A stretch of 64,000 bases of DNA from Epithemia pelagica. Its lineage: Eukaryota > Bacillariophyta > Bacillariophyceae > Surirellales > Surirellaceae. Shown one piece after another: positions 18,215 to 28,762 of this stretch. The stretch is from contig OX337235.1 in NCBI GenBank assembly GCA_946965045.2, positions 1,426,001 through 1,490,000 of the forward strand. Direction: 5' to 3'. The stretch's first letter is position 1; every line of letters starts with the position of its first letter. The notes under the pieces were generated by a model. That model was not told where the DNA came from, did no database searches, and worked only from the letters and a program-made list of their open reading frames with translations. The translations under genes were made by a program, and so were the position numbers.

Positions 18215-20908
18215 TCAGGTTGGAATGACAGGCGGCAAAAACAAGGCACTGCGTCGTGATCGCGGTTGTCGCTTGTCCCCCGTCGGATCGTTTGCTCCAT
18301 GAGATCCGTCGACCCATATACATCCCGTTTTATTCGCAGACTTTTGATCCACACCATATGTCCAGTGTCGTGTTTTGCACTCAAAGTTATTTCCCGATAT
18401 CAGTTGTGCCCATTTCGCAAAGCCACCCATATTGTAGGATATGCACCGACCCATGGACATTATGTAAAGGTCAACAAAGATATCAAAGAACTCCGAAGGC
18501 CTCGTGTTTTTCCAGTCATTCACTTTATCCAAGTGTATCGGAGCCGGAGCATCCACGCGAGCTCTGATAGGGGTATGCTTCTCCCTACCATAGTTGACCG
18601 CCACGTCGCGAGCATGAGCGGAATCGGATGAGAAAAAGAAGGGACCACCAGGTCTCAAATTTGAAAGACAATTTAAAGCATTCTGTGTCCAATTGCGGAC
18701 CAGGTCCAAGTCTCGTCCCTGATGCTCGATCCCGTACAACGCACGAAGATGGGCAACACCAAATTCACCCGGCTGGAGTTCAAGCCTGTCGAGTTCCTCT
18801 TCAATCCGGGTGGCCAGCATTGGTACTGGTGTAAAAAGTGAAAACCAGCAGTCACGATACACGGAGCGAAATGTCGTCAATGAGTTTGTCTCAGAACGTG
18901 TGGCCTGCGAATTGTAGTACGCACTTCCGTGATCATTGGCCTGAAGTCGAGTTTGCACAATGATTGCGCTTTGATTTTGAGCAACGGACACAAGCTTTTG
19001 GACGGTGGTATATGCCTTACTTTGTAAATGAGGGACCAACCACCTAGGCATGCGCCAGTCCATTCCTCCACGTGGAGGAAGGAGAAAGTCTTCTAAATGT
19101 TTTGGTTTTTCCCAGTACACAAATAGAATTCGTTTGTTTTCGGCAGCAAGTCGGATCATGAAGGGAATAGAGCGCAGCCGATCAGCCGTACCCCCACAAT
19201 GAGGAGCTAGTGCAAGACATTCCATTACCAAAAACCGAAACTGGAACCAGTTTTTCTCATTTAACATAGTGCGTTGTTGCTTGTGCCAGCGAAAATACGA
19301 TTTCATCCATGCTGGCAGGTTTGGAGAAGCCTCCAACAAGTCTAACGATGCGTTTTTGTCGTCGACAATTGGAAAGTCTTGGAGCTTGGCCAAAGCTCTC
19401 TCCTCTTGGTTATGATGTCCTGCTGCAAGATTCATGAGCACATCGTGAGATGCCATAGGTGGAGCAAACAACTCGGACGCTTCAATAGGCATGTTGTCAT
19501 GAGCGCTCTCATACGGTGAGGTCATTACCAGCGTACATTCTGAGACGCCCAAAGCGGTATGGTGTTGCATGGCACAGGATGCGTTGTAGCTCAGATACGA
19601 GGCAAATTTCCCATATCCACCCATACCATACGTCACGCACTGACTCAACGAAAGGAGATAAAGGTCAACGAAAGCATTGTAGTATTCACTGGGCTCCCGA
19701 TTCCTCCAGTCGGTGGCCTTGTCCAAATGCAAGGGTTCCGCTTGGTCCCGTCCTTTACGAACAAGTACGTTCACTCCCATTTGAGCTCCATAGCGTTGGG
19801 CCCAGAGGGTCGCGGCTCGATTGTCAGCTGCAAAGAAAATTGGTTCATGAGGCCCCAGTTGCGAAGAGCAATTCACGGCATTTTGAGTCCAAAAGGTGAC
19901 AAGTTCAGGATCACGGTCCTTGACGGCATACAAGGCTCGTAGGTGAGCGGCCACATAATTGCCAGGCCTCAAATGAATCTCGTTGAGAAGGCTGACAATT
20001 CGTCTCGACACTCCTGGAGAGGGAGTGAAGAGCACTTTCCATGCATCGCGAGTCACCTCAGAAAAAGTCTTTTCACTAGTCCGTTTTGCCTTGTCAAAAT
20101 AGATGGATCCATGATCATGAGACTGGAAACGGCAAGTCACAACAGTCAAGTCGGTACCAACAAGAGAAAGGAGATCCTCTTCCGTTGCCCCAAAGTTGGC
20201 ATGGGAAAGGAGCTTGTCTTTTAAACGTGACGGAACCCTCCAATCCATGCCTCCCACCGGAGGCACAAGAAACTCTTCTAGTGCACACGGTCGACCCCAG
20301 TAAATGAAAAAGAGCCGTCGAGATTTGGCTGCCAATCTCAAGAGAAATGGCATGGCAGACAAGCGATCCGCTGTTCCACCACATTTTGTGGATTTTTCAT
20401 GACACATGAGAATCATGAATCGAAACTCTTTGAACTTGTCGAAATCTCCCATCGACATTAATAATCGCGATTGTGTCTCTTTGTGCCAGCGAAAGTATGC
20501 CTTCATCCATTCAGGCAAGGTTGTTTCCCCTTCCCAAAGGTCGAAACTATCAACCGTGTAGTTTGCAGATGGTTGAGCAAATGATTTCTTGACGAGGTTC
20601 CCACGAGTGACTTTTGTATTATGTGGAAGTGAAACATGAACATGACCTGTCTTCGAAGCACCTGTTAGACTTTCCTCCGCACCATTCAAGAAGGATTGCA
20701 TCCGAACAAGCACCATGGCGTATATGGCCAGAAACCATCCAGACACAAACAAAATAGAACGCAAGGCGGAGCACGGCCTCCGCATCATTCTCATTCTTTG
20801 GTACTCTGAAGAATGATATTCGCTGTCACTTTTGCTGATAACTGTTCCAAGACGACGCATTTGAATAGAAGAGACCCATCCCTCTCGTCGAAAAAGTGTC
20901 ATGGTCAT
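18215..20908 (-). CDS. Type II membrane protein with two tandem fucosyltransferase-like (GT-B) domains
   Basis: First ATG at 20908 gives 897 aa, intronless. A signal anchor near residues 50-70 (LRSILFVSGWFLAIYAMVLV) is followed by two copies of one domain, about 125-500 and 530-885. Each copy has LP(E/A)WMK(A/S)YFRWHK, CGGTADRL then P-F-(L/M)-(L/I)-RLAA, PP-x-GGMDWR, a HLRALY motif like the donor-binding H-x-R of O- and alpha-1,6-fucosyltransferases, WTQNA(V/L)NC, FF(A/S)(A/S)D, and a final FVDLY...MGG(Y/F) segment. This order of motifs matches GDP-fucose enzymes, so a Golgi glycan-modifying role is likely, but the donor and acceptor are inference. The duplicated architecture is unusual. A single-family glycosyltransferase of another specificity remains possible. 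Confidence 0.6.
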   Translation of the reverse strand: MTMTLFRREGWVSSIQMRRLGTVISKSDSEYHSSEYQRMRMMRRPCSALRSILFVSGWFLAIYAMVLVRMQSFLNGAEESLTGASKTGHVHVSLPHNTKVTRGNLVKKSFAQPSANYTVDSFDLWEGETTLPEWMKAYFRWHKETQSRLLMSMGDFDKFKEFRFMILMCHEKSTKCGGTADRLSAMPFLLRLAAKSRRLFFIYWGRPCALEEFLVPPVGGMDWRVPSRLKDKLLSHANFGATEEDLLSLVGTDLTVVTCRFQSHDHGSIYFDKAKRTSEKTFSEVTRDAWKVLFTPSPGVSRRIVSLLNEIHLRPGNYVAAHLRALYAVKDRDPELVTFWTQNAVNCSSQLGPHEPIFFAADNRAATLWAQRYGAQMGVNVLVRKGRDQAEPLHLDKATDWRNREPSEYYNAFVDLYLLSLSQCVTYGMGGYGKFASYLSYNASCAMQHHTALGVSECTLVMTSPYESAHDNMPIEASELFAPPMASHDVLMNLAAGHHNQEERALAKLQDFPIVDDKNASLDLLEASPNLPAWMKSYFRWHKQQRTMLNEKNWFQFRFLVMECLALAPHCGGTADRLRSIPFMIRLAAENKRILFVYWEKPKHLEDFLLPPRGGMDWRMPRWLVPHLQSKAYTTVQKLVSVAQNQSAIIVQTRLQANDHGSAYYNSQATRSETNSLTTFRSVYRDCWFSLFTPVPMLATRIEEELDRLELQPGEFGVAHLRALYGIEHQGRDLDLVRNWTQNALNCLSNLRPGGPFFFSSDSAHARDVAVNYGREKHTPIRARVDAPAPIHLDKVNDWKNTRPSEFFDIFVDLYIMSMGRCISYNMGGFAKWAQLISGNNFECKTRHWTYGVDQKSANKTGCIWVDGSHGANDPTGDKRQPRSRRSALFLPPVIPT

Positions 20909-21266
20909 CGTCGTCACATTTTCCGGTGTCTCATTTTTGTTTGCGCGGGCGTCGATCTTTTCACGCCTACCTGGCGGTCAACGGAAACACAGGAAAGGAG
21001 AGGTAGCTATCTGTGTGTGTGTGAGTGATAGGGATAGACTATGGCTATTCCGAATTCGCAGTCAAGGTGCCTCTAGATGAGCACAAAGGGACCTTTCGAA
21101 GTCTCCTTTGAGATTTTGAGCAGCGGAATATGGATACATCAATAAACTATTTTATAGAGAGGGCGATCCAAGAGGGATACCGAGGTAGCACCGCCCAAAC
21201 AAGCAATCTGCAAGAAAACAAGTGACAGCGCAATCGCTCAAGGGCGTCTGTGGACGCGGTCCTTCT
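20909..21266. other. Intergenic region
   Basis: Holds the promoter of the tandem glycosyltransferase-like gene and the 3' flank of the next gene. Nothing else seen. Confidence 0.4.
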
Positions 21267-22694
21267 TTACGTCATGCGCCCTGGTACCGTCGAATCATCA
21301 TCTCCGTCAAGGTATCCGTTTTGGTCGGCACCATCCATGACAGCCAGCGCCGATTTGACAACCCAGTCAAAGACATCCCCACCACCCTTTATAGCGGTTG
21401 ACTTGGATACAGTGTCGCTGTCGAGGCGGTCCCAAATTTCTCCCTGTCCCATTCCGGTCTGAATACGGTGTTTACGGCCATCGCGTTCATCGTCTTCAGG
21501 AGGCGTACCACGCTGCCAGTCGTTCTTCCATGTGACGGGGTCTCGTCCTGGTCGTTGAGGATCGTGGACACCACCATCGGGAATGTAGGGATCAAACTCT
21601 TGCACCGACTGATCATCCTTGTGTTTAATTTCTTCAATGTTACGAGCAGGTTCATCCCATTCAGGAGGTGGCATTGGTTCCTTGGGAGGAATGGGTCGGA
21701 GTGCATGGCTATTATTCGGTTTTTCAGGAGGAATGTATTCACCACCGGGCCAGCGGCGTTTGGTATCTTCCTCTTCTGGGACTGCGTAGTTGAATCCGCG
21801 GGCTCGGCGACCATCTCCGTCCGAGTATTCGTCATCGTCGTACCCACCACTTCGGTTTTTGCCTTCTTCGTCGTAGTCATCGGGATCATCGCGGTAGCCT
21901 TCGGGGTTTCCATCGGCACCAACGGGACCAGGCATTCCTCGCTCCATATGAGGAGCTTGTTCTTGGAGAGGTGTTTCCAGCCATTCTTCTTTTCCAGGAT
22001 ATTCTGTCTCGATGATTTCTTCTTCTTGTTCTTCCTTACGACGACGGCGTCGAATAATACAGCAACAGCAGCAGCAAAGAAGCAACAAGAGAATAGTTGC
22101 AATAATGGGGGCAAGGAGGTTCCAGTTGGATGCATCAGCAGTGGCTCCAGAACGGGGATCTAAGGGTGGTGGAGGCACGACAAACGGCGGGGGTTCGTCA
22201 AAGGGAAGCAATTTGATGGAGCAGTTGGTTCCAGGAAGAGTTCCGTACGTGAGCAAACAGACGTTGTCCAAGAAGACATTTTCCGGTTCCGTGGCAAGTT
22301 GCGCACTATTCCTTGCGCCGGAGGTGGAGAGACGGGCATTCTTGCCAATGCAACACGCCATGTCGTTCTTGTTGTCCACGCCACCGGCGCTTTGTTGGTG
22401 GGTTGCGCACTGACAGGCCAAACTATTGTAGTTTCCCTTTTGTCCCAAGGTCAGTCTCGGCCAAAAGATACACCTCCTCGCAGCAGTATCTGCCGTGAAA
22501 GTTTCATACTCCTTCATACTAAGACCACCATCGCCATCCGTGTCCGCAACCAACATGTCTTCGTAGCAACCCGTAAAGTTCACACCTTCAAAGGGACGGA
22601 TGATCCTGGCTGGGTCGTATTGTGATACATTCGTCCCATAGGGAATGCACGTAATATTGTCGACAGCGACACAAGGATCAAGGTAGGCACTCAT
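21267..22694 (-). CDS. Single-pass membrane protein with EF-hand-like loop and acidic tail
   Basis: 475 aa from the ATG at 22694, intronless as called. The N-terminal ~190 residues are Cys-rich, with an EF-hand-like calcium loop in DTDGDGGLSMKEYETF (about 50-65). A transmembrane helix (LLAPIIATILLLLL, about 193-208) runs straight into six Cys, then IIRRRRRKEEQEEE. The remaining ~250 residues are acidic, Pro-rich and probably disordered and cytoplasmic. No signal peptide is present at the chosen start, although the Cys-rich part looks extracellular. A possible acceptor (TGTGTAG, about 22703) lies just upstream, so a first exon with a signal peptide may be missing. The Cys run at the membrane is a likely palmitoylation site. 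No named family recognised. Confidence 0.65.
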   Translation of the reverse strand: MSAYLDPCVAVDNITCIPYGTNVSQYDPARIIRPFEGVNFTGCYEDMLVADTDGDGGLSMKEYETFTADTAARRCIFWPRLTLGQKGNYNSLACQCATHQQSAGGVDNKNDMACCIGKNARLSTSGARNSAQLATEPENVFLDNVCLLTYGTLPGTNCSIKLLPFDEPPPFVVPPPPLDPRSGATADASNWNLLAPIIATILLLLLCCCCCCIIRRRRRKEEQEEEIIETEYPGKEEWLETPLQEQAPHMERGMPGPVGADGNPEGYRDDPDDYDEEGKNRSGGYDDDEYSDGDGRRARGFNYAVPEEEDTKRRWPGGEYIPPEKPNNSHALRPIPPKEPMPPPEWDEPARNIEEIKHKDDQSVQEFDPYIPDGGVHDPQRPGRDPVTWKNDWQRGTPPEDDERDGRKHRIQTGMGQGEIWDRLDSDTVSKSTAIKGGGDVFDWVVKSALAVMDGADQNGYLDGDDDSTVPGRMT

Positions 22695-23727
22695 TGTCCG
22701 TAACTACACAGAATCAAGCACATGCTTGTAAGTGCACAGCGTCAACCCAATCCAAAACCACTGTAAAGTGTTCTCTGGGGCGTTTTCACGCGAAAAAAAT
22801 TGACCACTTCAATTCATCCACTTTGACAACCAACATACCTTTTATCTTATCGTTCTGGGACGTAGTTCCTTGTTCGTTCTCTATGGTTTCCACAGCAACC
22901 CTGGGGTATTGCGTCAATCCTTGTTGGAAATGGGATGAAGAGTGTTTTTCCCATCAAGATTGACGGTCTTGGTTATGTAAGAAAGAGATTTGTATGGGTA
23001 TAGTGCCACCTACATGATATTACATATGCCTCATGTCTTGACGCAAAATCCCATCAAACTTCTCGGATGGAAAATTTGGCGCAATGCGAAATCAAATCTG
23101 GGATCTCTCTAGAGGAACTGGGTAGAAAGTTAGACCTTTTCGAAGAACTAATGATGCTAATATGTACGATCTTACCTACTAGACGTTAATGGATCTTACT
23201 GCTAATTGTTCTTGCACGAGATCAGTTTCATTTCATTTGTTAGATTGATAAGATGACTAAGAGTCTTGTAGTACCCCGATCATTGAAATTTCCCATTTCC
23301 CCAGTCAGTTGTCCCCCAGTCCCACAGCGAAAGCAGGGTCATTAGTCATTACCTTTATTTTGTAGAACATGGTTGGACTCAATCGTGCCAGTTCACTTCT
23401 ATGGATGCTACCCTCATTTTTTCAGAATCTCAAGATAGTTTTTCCTCCGTCCAGTTTGGTCATTTTACTTTGATCTATCCCTTCCAGGAAGCAAAATATC
23501 ACCCAATTCTACAACCTTTTCAAGTTCCAATTAGTGGCTGACACTGGAGGTTGCTTCCGTGTCATTGATTGGATTCACTTGGGGGAAACAAGTACAAGAA
23601 GTCGTGGACAAGCCCAGTATCTTGAACGCAATGCGCCGATACGGATGTGGGATACGAGTAAAGACTTTAGAAGTGTGACAGAGTTCTTTGCTTATAGTCC
23701 TGCGTTGTGATGGGCCGTATCCATGTC
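22695..23727. other. Intergenic region, about 1 kb
   Basis: No convincing gene. A missing 5' exon of the EF-hand-like protein could lie in the first 300 bp. The remainder is AT-rich and featureless. Confidence 0.35.
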
Positions 23728-26293
23728 CTACGCCGTATGGACATCAGTGGTGGCCGAGTTCATTTGGTTTTGGGAGGCCATTTCCGTCTCGGACGCTGGT
23801 TCGGTTGTGCTCTTCTCCACTCCACTGGCGCGGCGTCCTGACATGAGAACACACAAGACACCAACCAGCACAACTCCAAACACGCATCCAATCACAATGC
23901 CAGCAATGGCACCCGCTTCCAAGTCATCACTGCTTTCGCTCGTTTCGGAAAACTCGCATTCAAACTCGTAGAGTGAGATGGTACCACTAATGGCACCACC
24001 AAACATGATGGCAGTCTTGCCCGTCGGAGAGACGGTGTGGTCCAAAAACAAGATCGTTTCCGAGTCAATGTCACCAAGAGTTTTCTCGTTGTACGCCAGC
24101 GTGGGACTGAGGTTCTCCGACGCGGGGGACAGATTGAAAACCTTCAAGAGCTTGGGATCTACAATACTGCTGATATCATAGAGGAGACACATCCCGTTGT
24201 TCTCGCCACATCCGACCATGACGAGACGATCGCACGCCACACCAACCGCCACAGCCTCCACGGCAGGTCCGTCAGACAAAGATTGCTCTCCCACAGTGTC
24301 TTTCATTGGACAAGGTCCTGCTTGGCCGTCACCTCGATCATCACATCCTTCATCCCCGGGATCATTTCTGCCAAGAAAAAAAGGTGAGCGGCTGCAAAGT
24401 TATACACACAACTGACGGTGGAAAAAGTCAAAACTTACTTGGCATCGTAATCCTCTTGGTTCTCTGTAAAAACCTTATAGGCAGGGTCATCTGGGGTAAC
24501 AAACTCTTCATCTTGGATCGCATTGTGTGCCCAGGGAAAATCACGGCATGTCCGAACCTCAAACTCGGACCCCTGAATCACCATCATACAACCTGGGGTT
24601 TAAGGACGTCATTCGAGGCACAGCAGATCATACAAAACCGTTACTTACCGAATCCCAGATTTCAGTTACGGCTCCAGTGGATGCAACGCGGGAGATTCCA
24701 ATACCACGTCCACCAAAGCCAACAATTCTGCTCATTTCGGGTTGGGTGAAGTCAGTTTCATAGTTTACGGCTGAGGATCCGATCGTGAGTTCAAACCCAG
24801 AAGCACACCAGCCCCCCGCTACCGTATCCTCATTGCAGTCCTTGTTGAAGTTGGCCGAGCATCCGCTGTTGACGTTGTTGGGGTCAAAGAATGAAGGGTC
24901 CGCCTTAAATCCAGGGAAAGCGAACGACGTTCCATTGAGAACATCTTCGGCATCGTAATTTTCTTCGAATTCGCCCAAATCAAAGTCAGAGCCCTCCTCT
25001 GCTGTGATGACGTAGTTGACTCCGTCAACTTCTACTGTGGCAATGCCGTCAGGTGTCCTTCCAAGAAATAGGCATGAGTTAATGAGGAACGAGCCAGTTG
25101 AGGTCAACCGACTGCATCCACCTTCTTCGAGTAGATCCACGCCTTTTCCTAGTCCCGTCGTGGCCGTCATGGGTTTCAGACCGTATCCTTCAATGTTCAG
25201 AACCTCTCCATTCTCGGGATTGACAACAAGCAGGGCAGAGTTGTCTTGGAGATTCACATAGAGCCTCGAATGATCGTGACTAAAGGCCATGAATTCAGGA
25301 TCCATGGCAATGGCTGGATCGTAGTTCGCAATCAACTCATCCCATACAGAGTTCTCGGTGATCACACCAGAAATTTGATTCCAGTAACGCATGGCATTCC
25401 GCGTGAGGGGCATGTGGACCCGTGCGTTCAAAAGTTGGGTGTCCGTGAAACCACTGAACGAAACCTATGAAACAAAGATTTCCCGTCCACGACGAAGGCA
25501 CGTATGAGTTAAGCAAGATGTTGTGGCATTCATTGCCAAACAAGACCAACGACCCTTACCGTTCTGACGTCAGGAACTGTAGATGGGTCATCTTCTTGGA
25601 AGTTTGAAACGATATGGACTGATCCAGCACCGTCCAAGAGTGACTGAGCTTCATTTTGATTTGCGACTGCAAGGTATTTGCAGTCATCGGACAGTTGGAG
25701 AGCGTCTGGAGAGTTACCGGCATCAATCTCCTTAATCACTTCAGGGATGCCTGGATTGCTACGATCGATGGCACGAAACATAATCACTTTGTTCTGTGCA
25801 AAACGAACACAACAAAGTCAGGGGATCAAGAATGTGGACAATATGTCGGTGTGAGATCAGTTCTGCTTACATAATCAGAGAGAGAAATGAACAAGATTCC
25901 TCGTTCGGAGCAAATGGCAATGTCACGAATATCAGAATCGTAGGACTTTAGATCAAGAGAATACTCTGTCACAGTGCCAGGCTGAGTTTCAAAGTCCACA
26001 ACAGCAATGTACTCCCCTGCTTCTGACTGAGAATAGATGTACTTGTGCTTTGTATCGTAGGCCCAATGTTCCGTTGCTCCAAAGCCGTATCCGAATCCCT
26101 CCCACGGTTGGTCAGTAGCTGCTTGTCTTGGTTCCCTTGCAAGATCCGGGCCGTAGGGAATGTATGTTCGACTGCTCAACTTCAGATACTCTCCTTTCAA
26201 ATTGTTTCTGCCAATGTTCTTCGTATCAAATTTGACGGCGGCACCATAGCCGACAAAGCAGACCAAGATGGCTTTGGTAAGGATGAACATCAT
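23728..26293 (-). CDS. Choice-of-anchor-I-type beta-propeller surface protein (5 exons, 748 aa)
   Basis: Predicted exons: 26293-25871, 25793-25560, 25464-24649, 24572-24439 and 24367-23728 (2247 nt, in frame; introns 71-95 bp with GTAAG donors). The N-terminus is a signal peptide (MMFILTKAILVCFVGYGAA). The ectodomain shows repeated propeller-like strands (YIAVVDFET, VIMFRAIDRSNPG, SPDALQLSDDCKYLAVANQNE, LYVNLQDNSALLVVNPENGE) and the typical tail GISRVASTGAVTEIWDS-GSEFE, which is restored only after splicing exon 3 to exon 4. A C-terminal helix (AGIVIGCVFGVVLVGVLCVL) and a short tail anchor it as a type I membrane protein. In bacteria and algae this family includes surface or secreted proteins sometimes annotated as alkaline-phosphatase-like; catalytic activity cannot be claimed here. 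Confidence 0.8.
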
Positions 26294-27206
26294 GTCGTTC
26301 ACTTTTTATCCGTATCTGTTGGGTTTCAGTGAATCTCAAGAAAATGAATGAGAGCAGATAAGGAACGTCAAAAAGTGGATCTTTGCGAGTTGGAATTTGG
26401 ATCAGGTATCCTCCTCTTCCCTGGCGTCCTTTATGCGTTCGTTTTTGAAAAACTGTAAAGTTCCTTGTACCTTGTTTCCTACATGCACACCGCGACGCTT
26501 GGAAAGTTCAGTCGAAGGGAACTCTGAATCTCGATGTGTTATGCCCAGGATATGGTCCGTGTCTCAAATTCATAAGCCTCCTATCAAAAGCGAATCTCTT
26601 GAGATTCATTCGGTTGTTGACGTAGGTTGTAACCTAGCTAGAGGATTAGGACTCATACTCCTGACGATAGTATGAGTAGATTCTAGGTTCTACCTAGGTA
26701 CTCCTACGGTAGGTAGTTTGCTTGACCTCCTTCAAAGGAAAAAAGTGAAGGGCTGATTTCATAACTCGTTCCCTGCAAAACGCTCCCATGTCTTGGAAAC
26801 CGTTTATTTCATGGTACGAATGTTGGTCGTGAAGACCAGCTCTACGGAAAGCCCTGGGACTGTAGCCAGGGTTCGTCAAGAAGCTGGAAGGTAATCATCT
26901 GTTGTGCTCAGTGAGGCCGATAAAATCACCGACACTGGACAAAAAGAGCATTTTCTCAAGCAATCTTTTCTTGGGGACCTCCAAGACCAATGCTGTTGAA
27001 TTGATACAACTGACCGACCGAGTAGCAATTGCCATTAAAACATGACGTTTGCTGAGTCTTGACCACACAGAACAACTGTACATGTAGTCTTCGGAGACGT
27101 GATCGTCTGTAGTCTTCGGAGACTTGCTCGTCCAGAGTTGTCGTTTAGCTTTTGTGCGGAAACCATCACCAAGGAGCATAATCAAACGGTAGAAGCAGTC
27201 ACGTGG
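26294..27206. other. Intergenic region with small repeats
   Basis: No gene seen. It holds the stem-loop repeat at 26631-26689 and two copies of TGTAGTCTTCGGAGAC about 26 bp apart (near 27082 and 27108). Confidence 0.4.
26631..26689. repeat. Short stem-loop repeat, MITE-like fragment
   Basis: Outer arms AACCTAG...CTAGGTT and inner arms ACTCATACT...AGTATGAGT enclose CCTGACGAT. TACCTAGGTA follows directly. It looks like a miniature inverted-repeat fragment; no relatives are seen in the window beyond general CTACCTAGG-type motifs. Confidence 0.5.
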
Positions 27207-28481
27207 CTATTGATTGGGATGTGAAGGGATGATCTTGTAGTGGAAGAGACTGAGGAGACGCGGGTCCAGGTTTTTCTCTGCAAAGGCAAGATCCTGGGTG
27301 GTCATGTTTCCCATGTCGCGTCGCCGACCATTTTTGTATTGTATCATGGCTTCGATCAATCCTGTCTTGTTTTTTCCATGTATAGGAGACTTGTCTTTCG
27401 CTGATTCCTTCACGTAGTTGAATGACTTTTCGCTCTCATCAACAGTCTCAGCCGTTCCAGTTTCAAGACCAAAGCCCAAGAGTTTGCCTCCGGCACAGGC
27501 ACATACTTTCTCTATGACGGCTCGAGGGCGAAAGATCAAATCTTCGTATCGCACAATCACTCGTGGCCAAGAGGCGTTCAAATAGGCACCATAGAAGTCA
27601 TTAAAGTGGTGTGCCATACTCAGGTGTCGACGTACGGTATCGTTGTTGTACTTCACCTGAACAGGGATGGACGACACGCTTCGGAGCAATTCCGAATCTG
27701 TCTCGACAGGGACTAAGTTGGGACAGCGGTTGTTGCTCTTGGGCCATCTCATGTGGTATTGATGTCGACACATGGCTGTCATCCAAAAATAGGGATCTCG
27801 GATTGTCACAACTGGCAGTACATTGTTTGTGTCAATTCCTCGCTCGTTTTCTGCCCGATGCAGCTGTCGATACGTTTCGTTGTCCACAGGAGAGTGTTTT
27901 CCGTAAGGTACCTGCCATCTCACACCACGGTTGATCCTTCCATACTTTTTCACCCGCTCCACCATGTAACAGTTCTTCCACAAAAGAGTCGCCAGAAGGT
28001 TGGTACCAGAATTGAACGTGCCCGCAACCGAAATCATATGCTCGGCTGGATCGGGTGAATTTCGAAATTGTTCACAAGTCTCTAGTCCAACAATGCGCGG
28101 CGTGTCGCCATATTCTTCGAGAATATAGTTCCAGGAGGGCAACAATGCCAGTTTCTCTTGGAGCGATGCATCTTGCTCTACAAAGTAACCGGCATGGGAA
28201 AGAAGTCTTTTCAAAGGATCATGCGCCGGTGATGGATCCAAGCGGTTCCGTTTCCGAATGTTCTCTTGAGATTTCGTCGATGCAAGTTGCGAACTCGTGA
28301 ATGCGTAGACCCACAGAGCGATGAGAAACGTACTGAACACAGGAACCATCCTCAATGCTATCAAATAGTGCAGTCGTTTTCGCCGACGGTGCGATACGGC
28401 TCGTTTCCGACGTCGTGCTTGCGTCCCATGTCCAGAATTTGGCAGTCCTTGTGTCGTCTGCGCCCTTTGCCGATTGATCAT
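27207..28481 (-). CDS. Golgi-type sulfotransferase-like protein
   Basis: 424 aa from the ATG at 28481, intronless. A very basic N-terminus (RRRKRAVSHRRRKR) precedes a signal anchor (about 38-60), so this is a type II membrane protein. The luminal domain has a 5'-phosphosulfate-binding loop variant, VAGTFNSGTNLLATLL (about 152-167), then VVTIRDPYFWMTAMCRHQYH, the position of the 3'-phosphate-binding R-x-P segment, and RVIVRYEDLIFRPRAVIE, a typical sulfotransferase signature. It would transfer sulfate from PAPS to a glycan or protein in the secretory pathway. It could belong to a diatom-specific branch; the substrate is unknown. The frame extends only a few codons above this ATG. Confidence 0.75.
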   Translation of the reverse strand: MINRQRAQTTQGLPNSGHGTQARRRKRAVSHRRRKRLHYLIALRMVPVFSTFLIALWVYAFTSSQLASTKSQENIRKRNRLDPSPAHDPLKRLLSHAGYFVEQDASLQEKLALLPSWNYILEEYGDTPRIVGLETCEQFRNSPDPAEHMISVAGTFNSGTNLLATLLWKNCYMVERVKKYGRINRGVRWQVPYGKHSPVDNETYRQLHRAENERGIDTNNVLPVVTIRDPYFWMTAMCRHQYHMRWPKSNNRCPNLVPVETDSELLRSVSSIPVQVKYNNDTVRRHLSMAHHFNDFYGAYLNASWPRVIVRYEDLIFRPRAVIEKVCACAGGKLLGFGLETGTAETVDESEKSFNYVKESAKDKSPIHGKNKTGLIEAMIQYKNGRRRDMGNMTTQDLAFAEKNLDPRLLSLFHYKIIPSHPNQ

Positions 28482-28762
28482 AACCGCTCAAAAAGCTTCA
28501 AAGTTGATATACGAAGATCTGTACCCTGGAGTATGGTTCATCAGAAACACGCAGGTATGTCATCATCTACACGACGCCATTGCCAAGAAAAATTAACCAG
28601 GCCGCACACGAAATAATGACCGAACATCCGGGTACGTTGATCGACAGCTACCCTCCGAAATTCGTTTAGTCGAAGTGGCAATTCCTCCTCTAGCTAGCAG
28701 GACGATCCTGTAGAAATGGTTGTGAATGATCAATACTCCTAGAATAGATGGGTATTATGATG

